A stretch of DNA of 64,000 nucleotides from Serpula lacrymans var. lacrymans S7.9 (lineage: Eukaryota; Basidiomycota; Agaricomycetes; Boletales; Serpulaceae). The stretch is taken from assembly GCF_000218685.1 (NCBI RefSeq), contig NW_006763291.1, forward strand, positions 1,582,286 through 1,646,285, given 5' to 3'. Positions 58,933 through 64,000 of this stretch are shown in pieces. The notes below the pieces were generated by a model. That model did not search any database. It saw only the letters and a list, made by a program, of their open reading frames with translations, and was not told where the DNA came from. Position 1 is the stretch's first letter, and each line of letters opens with the position of its first letter. The position numbers and the translations under genes are program-made.

Positions 58933-61900
58933 TTAAGTAACCCTTTTCCCTCTCCTTCCTTTCGTACTCCGTCTCCTACTTCTTTTCAAAGCGCCTTCAT
59001 CACCTTCTTCATCAACTTCCATAGTGGTCTCATCCGCCAGCATCTCATCCCTATCTCTCTTGATTGGTAGCTGTACACGCTCTCTGAGCGATGGAGACTG
59101 TGTCGCTGTTGTACCTGTAGCAGCGTTGGCAGTGTCGAGGGATAGGCGATCCAAAAGAGAGCCTCCGCGACGGGGAGCTGAGCGATCGTAGCTAGACTTC
59201 GGTGACCTTCCTCCGGAATCACCAAAGTATTCACTACTCCGTTCACTTGGTCGCGGCACCTCATCAACAAAATGATCAGAGCGAATGTTGTCAGCTGTTA
59301 ATTCAGTCCGACGGGATCGCATTCTTGCACCAAGAGTGCGCGCAGGTTCATCATCTGGGCGAGGCAGCAAGGGGGCTACCATAGCTGGGACCGCACGCTC
59401 TCCATGCATTTTTGCGGCAGTGGATGCAAGGAAAGGCTCTCGTTCTGATTGCTGGTTTATGCCACCTCGGTCATCATTAACCACATAATGGTCCCCCTTC
59501 GCATCTTGGAAACTCGCTCGAGTAGAGTCTGCGGTGTTGCTATTAAATTTATGAGCCACAGGCATGCCACGAGGGCCACGAGATCCTTGCATCTCATGAT
59601 GGTCGCTTAGGCGTCCTTCCAAAGTGAGGGAATTACGACGAGCAATTGGACGAGTGGAGACCTGGTCTCGATCGTGCTCCGGGTAGTTGCTCTTGTGACG
59701 CAAACTGTAACTTTCACGGGAAGTCGGATAAGTTGTATTATCAAAAGGAACACGCTGACGGGGACTTTCTGGGTGACGACCAGCGGAGCGCGCTCGTTCT
59801 GTAGAGTACGGCGGTTCCTCCCAAAGGGAGACCATAGAAGAGTCTCTGGATAAAGGCGGAGGAGATCCATGAGAGTCGTCACGATATTGACTGGTCGGAT
59901 GGTGAGCATCCGGGGACTGCCTTCTAGGTACCCATGGGCGTGTAGACTCAGCTGGGCCAATGGGTGGACCGAATCGCGACTGGTACACGCGCTTAAGCCA
60001 ACGAGATCATCAGGTGAATATAATAACGCACCTCTTTCCCACCATGCCACGAACGAGGAGCTACATTAGCCGAAGTATTACGGCCCGATAAAGGAGGAGA
60101 AAGGGGGCGACGGATGGATATCTGCATATTATGACTTAGTTATACTAGTAATCATGCTGGTCAGACAATATACATACAGGAGAGACGGTTCGGCCATTTT
60201 TCCCTTGATCGTTCTCAATAACCTGTTGAGCAGATTGCTGGAGAGGTACATCAAAGTGGGGCTGATTGGATATCATGAATGGATAGATATCATGGCCACT
60301 GAAATATTGACTTACAGGACGTTCATAAGATTCTCTACTGATAAGAGGACTATATCGTGCTCCCTTGTTTCGTCCACGTTCACCTTCATTCATAAGTGGT
60401 TCCTGGCGGCGATCACCAGTAATGGCAGAAAATGGTGTCGCTACAGAATCAGTAGAGGCGCTGGGAAATTGACCTTTTCTGCTCCCAATAGGTATGCTGT
60501 TAGTGCCCGAGACTTTTGGAACCTGCCCATGGATTGGACGTAAAATATCCTCTCGACGCTGTGGGATTTCTCTAGGTAAATCTTGCCGATCCTAAAGAAG
60601 CCAAATCACAACCAGAGTAAGGATTATTTACGGATACGACTAACCTGATAATGTCCTACACTTGGACGGGCTCGAAAGTAATCGCGGGAGCGTGCATCTG
60701 GGATGTCACTGGGGCGAGGATCATGGCGCGAACGACCGTCTGGCTGATACACATCACGACGTGAGTCGAAACCGCCATCGCGAGTGGCATGGAGTGAGCG
60801 GTCCTTCAAGCTGTTTCCTTCATAATCAGTTCTATCTGCACGTTGTACAAAAAGCGGATTGGTAGGCGATCGTCCTGAAAATAGCTGGGGCCCCGGTTTG
60901 CTCGCCATTGCCCTTGGTCCTCTGGGTAAAGCATCACCATGCCCCTCGGCATCGATACCGCTGGATGTAGGTCGACGGGGGAGGTCAATAGACTTCAAAG
61001 AAGAGTGCCTTGCAGAAGGTAAGTCATCAACATCCATTGCTGTATCTCTCGCATTCTCATCAGCAAAACCACCATCATTCCTTTTGTTTCCGCTTCTGGT
61101 CCCAGCTGCAGTAAGAGGACTTCGAGCAACGCGGCGACCATAATCAGCGGAAACCGTCTCCCTCGCTGGTAGAAGCTGAGGATGACTCCTGGGGCCTGAA
61201 GGAAGACTCGTATCGATATTGCTGGGTCTTGCAGGTAACCCGTTATCCTTGGGGCCGCCGGGTACACCGGAAGAAGGTAAAGACACCTGTTCTGGCTTAG
61301 CGGGATAAAATCTCGATCCCTCACGGAAACTAGCTGTTTGAGGGGGTAAAGGTTGGCGCTTTCGTTGGCCTATAGATGCAGAGTGGGTGCGCGGATAGGA
61401 CATCGCGTTGACATGAGATAGGATGCAAATGATGGAAAGAACGTACGTTGAGTCTCGACCAGGGGGGATGAAGAGGAAACATGCAGAGATCTGTCTAACT
61501 GCACAGGTGGTTCGATTTCCGGTGACATACGACGTTTTGCAGAACCTGGAACAGGCTCGAATTCGCGGTCATCTGTACGTCTATGCGTCATATTGATGTC
61601 CGTACTCAACTCTGCACTCGGAGGATACGATTCCCTTGGCTTCCTCTCCGGAGCAAAGCCGGTTCGAACCCGAAATTCGTGAGCCTGCTGATTAGGTCGT
61701 GTCGAAGGTAACCAACGAAATGAGTGACTTTTGTGCCTTTGCATTGCCGAGGAGCCTGTTGTCGTAGAAGGGGGGTGATGTTGACTTTCGGGATCTGCTT
61801 GGCGACTGTTAGGTTGGCTATCCCGTGTATACGAGACTGGTGATCTAGGTCCTAAAGAACAAACGTAGAAAGGAAAAGGGGGGGAGATGGGAGGAGGAGA

Positions 61901-63344
61901 ATAGGAGGGATATAAAAAAAAGAATATGAAAGAACATATGGATCCATGATGAGCGTCCTTGAGTCGATCGAGGAAGAAGTCGAATAAAGAAGAATAGATA
62001 CGGTGAGGTACAGCTCAACTCCCAAGGTATCCCAAGACAACTGCATAATGCTGCGCCCTCCACCTCGGGAGGAACGAAAGCACCGTATATGATAGGTGGG
62101 GGATGTGATGATGCGAACAACGTACTTAGTGTCGACGACCACTCAGAGTCATAATGAAACTTGCGTTCTTCGCGAGCTAAACCCGACGGAATTTCGTCTT
62201 CCTGTCGCAATCGACGTTCACGGGAATTTTGGGGCCGATCTCCAGATTGAAGTTCGCGAGGAGATATCCAGGCACGGTCCGAAAAACGCTGCGGGGATGC
62301 AGCTCGAGGTGCGTCTCGCTGGAAATTTCTTGTCGCAATACGATCACCAGTAAAAGCTGGAGGAGATACTGGGCGGCGAGACTGTGGCGCACGACTGTCT
62401 TCTCGGTAACGAGGTGCAGGAGATACCGTTTTGTCAGGGTAAACTCTAGACAGTACTTGAGGTTCATCTAAATGCGAAAATGCTTGAGCATTGGACTTGT
62501 CATCACGGCGGGATGGTGCATCTGCTGGACGATAATGCCGGTCCTCGTAAGATAGAGAAGAGGACAAAACTTGACCTTCGGCCTCAGGACGACCTAAACG
62601 AGGTGCACGGTCAGAGGTCTTGGTTATAGAACCTTTGTCTAGATTGTCGTTGACAAGAGCGCGTTGATCTAAGGGTTCCGACCGACCCTTGTCCTTGGCA
62701 GGTTGTGGTCGAATTGAACTTGTAGGGCGCGTCCACGTTGACTCATTGGTACGAGCATTGTAATAATAGACGCCACGGCCATTTCTAGGATATTTCGTTT
62801 CCCAGCCTGGTGGAAGAGGATCTCCCGAGTCGTGAGAGGTAGACTTTGTTAGATTACCGCTCAATTTTCTTTCTCGCTCCGGACGACTAGCCATAGCTGT
62901 AGCTTCAATGATTGAGGGGTGAGAAGGATGGACGAACGGAACATTAGAGACAACAGGCTTAGGAGGAAGCGCATGGGTGAGCTTTCCAAAGGATTGTGTG
63001 CGCCCGAGCGGAGAAGACTGCTGGAAAGTGTTCCCATTGTCGGGAGACTGCTTTCGTGCAAAACCTGAATTTTCACGCTCGGGGCCACGGCTCCTGGCTC
63101 GCGCATTCCGCTGTCTGCCATCCTGCATTTGCTCCATATGAGAAGGAGACCTTGGGGGCGTTTGGTCGCCCTGAAAAACGTCCTGTGGATTCTTAGCCTG
63201 GTAAGCATAGAACTCGTCGTCCTCGTCGCCCCCAAGCGACACTGCATCTTCTGCGTCTTCTGCATCTGCACCTACATACTCGCCATCTCCAAAGCCTTTC
63301 TCGTCCTCCTCGTTTCCCCAGTCGAGAACCTCTGTGTCTTCCAT
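58933..63344 (-). CDS. Long WW-domain protein, mostly disordered and Arg/Ser-rich
   Basis: Function unknown; a nuclear RNA-related role is a guess from composition. The start at 63344 gives an acidic N-terminus (MEDTEVLDWGNEEDEKGFGD). One WW domain lies near residue 175 (LPPGWETKYPRNGRGVYYYN followed by ARTNESTWTRP), with both tryptophans and the Tyr triplet intact. The rest, spread over at least six exons down to 58933, is rich in Arg, Ser, Asp and Pro and carries many SPxR and RxxSP motifs. The last exon (from about 59985) ends in a bipartite basic signal, LKRSRRRSTKGRRGKR. Exon joins around 60000-60620 and 61840-62110 are approximate. The predicted length exceeds 1,200 residues. The frames could in principle be two genes, but no internal promoter or stop is evident. 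Confidence 0.72.
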
Positions 63345-63617
63345 CCTGATAATACCAAAGAGATTATAGCAATAGGAAGAAGTCTTTCGACAGAGGCGAC
63401 GCGGAAAGAGATTTGGTAATGCGTAGCGCTGGATGGAATATAAGACTCCGCTTCAATATGACAAACTCAGAACACATCGGTGGCGCGGCACATTTCGGAG
63501 ACCACACCTGGCGGGACGTGCTACACAACGTTTGCTGCAATTCACTTACACCGGGTCTATCTTTCCAAACTGTCTTATTCTTCCACTCTTTCGCTTCGCC
63601 CGCAAACTCGTGCTGAT

Positions 63618-64000
63618 ATGGCGATTCTTCCTATGACCTCGCCAGCTTATCCCAGCCATAATTTACCAGGGACGTCTATGTCAGTATCGAGTAGAGTGCC
63701 TGTTATATTTCGACGTTTGCATAGATTCCAGCAAATGGTCTGAACGCACTTGTTGGTCTTTTGCACTGGGTTTGGCTAAGTTTACTTGCACCTAGGACTT
63801 TGAACTGGCTTTCTGGCAACTATCATATCTGTGTCTAGCCCCGAAGAGAGTGTGAGCTCATCCCCGACGTCCATACGCCTCATCTTTGTCAATTGATATT
63901 ACGACAGTTATCGCAACGTGTATTATCACAAACGTGAAGCTCCATGCTACACATACCTGCATTTTTTTTTGCTAAGCTTTCGTCCTCTAGAAACGAAAAA
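63618..64000 (+). CDS. GMH1: UNC-50/Gmh1 family Golgi membrane protein (3' end beyond window)
   Basis: UNC-50 (yeast Gmh1) is a Golgi inner-membrane protein linked to Arf-GEF function and receptor traffic. The first exon (63618-63738) starts MAILPMTSPAYPSHNLPGTS and ends VPVIFRRLHRFQQM. The second (63796-63851) reads DFELAFWQLSYLCLAPKRV. The third (63908-63933) reads YRNVYYHK. Together these give the diagnostic RL.RFQQMDFE.A.WQ...L...P.RVYRN..Y.K start of the family. The next exon lies past the window end. Introns are 57 and 56 nt. The start codon could be the second Met (six codons later). The promoter is shared with the WW-domain gene. Confidence 0.85.

Overview
The window looks like nuclear DNA of a filamentous basidiomycete, most likely an Agaricomycete. 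Almost every gene is cut by several short introns of about 50-60 nt with GT...AG ends. Genes sit on both strands with short spacers. The set is fungal: a WOPR (Gti1/Pac2) regulator, a HET-domain protein, a sugar porter, and split nuclear tRNA genes. Exon structures were read by eye from frame continuity, family conservation and splice sites, so gene ends are firmer than every internal boundary.

Layout. 1-5.5 kb: 3' part of exocyst SEC5 (+), convergent with an RMD1/DUF155 gene (-). 5.5-9.8 kb: gene-poor, but with a decayed TATA-binding-protein-like gene at about 6.5-7.3 kb. 9.8-17.7 kb: WOPR transcription factor (-), DNAJC11-like J-protein (-), a possible 59-aa ORF (+), MutY adenine glycosylase (-). 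18.1-23.3 kb: SURF4/Erv29 cargo receptor, NOL10/Enp2 and a small conserved protein (all +). 23.4-27.6 kb: coiled-coil protein and hexose-type transporter (both -). 27.6-29.6 kb: no intact gene, but a fragment resembling an alcohol/methanol oxidase. 29.6-37.4 kb: cytosolic prolyl-tRNA synthetase (-) head-to-head with mitochondrial isoleucyl-tRNA synthetase (+). 37.6-45.1 kb: DJ-1 protein (+), MBIP-like protein (-), intron-containing tRNA-Asp (+), Mrs2 Mg2+ channel (-), proteasome ATPase Rpt6 (+). 45.9-50.8 kb: L-fuconate-dehydratase-like enolase (+) and a signal-peptide/one-TM surface protein (-). 51.3-54.4 kb: two inverted tRNA-Val genes around a small hydrophilic protein and a polytopic membrane protein. 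54.7-64 kb: HET-domain gene with an apparent frameshift (-), GPI3/PIG-A (+), a long WW-domain protein (-), and the 5' end of UNC-50/GMH1 (+), cut by the window end.

Most intact genes are housekeeping: secretion and ER-Golgi traffic (SEC5, ERV29, UNC50, GPI3), translation (two synthetases, three tRNAs), ribosome biogenesis (NOL10), proteolysis (RPT6), mitochondria (DNAJC11, MRS2, IleRS), DNA repair (MutY) and stress (DJ-1). They are not an operon-like pathway. I see no CRISPR, rRNA, intact transposon or secondary-metabolite cluster. The least ordinary parts are the two gene relics, the broken HET gene, the remodelled tRNA-Val pair, and the paired CRE and Yap1-type sites before DJ-1.
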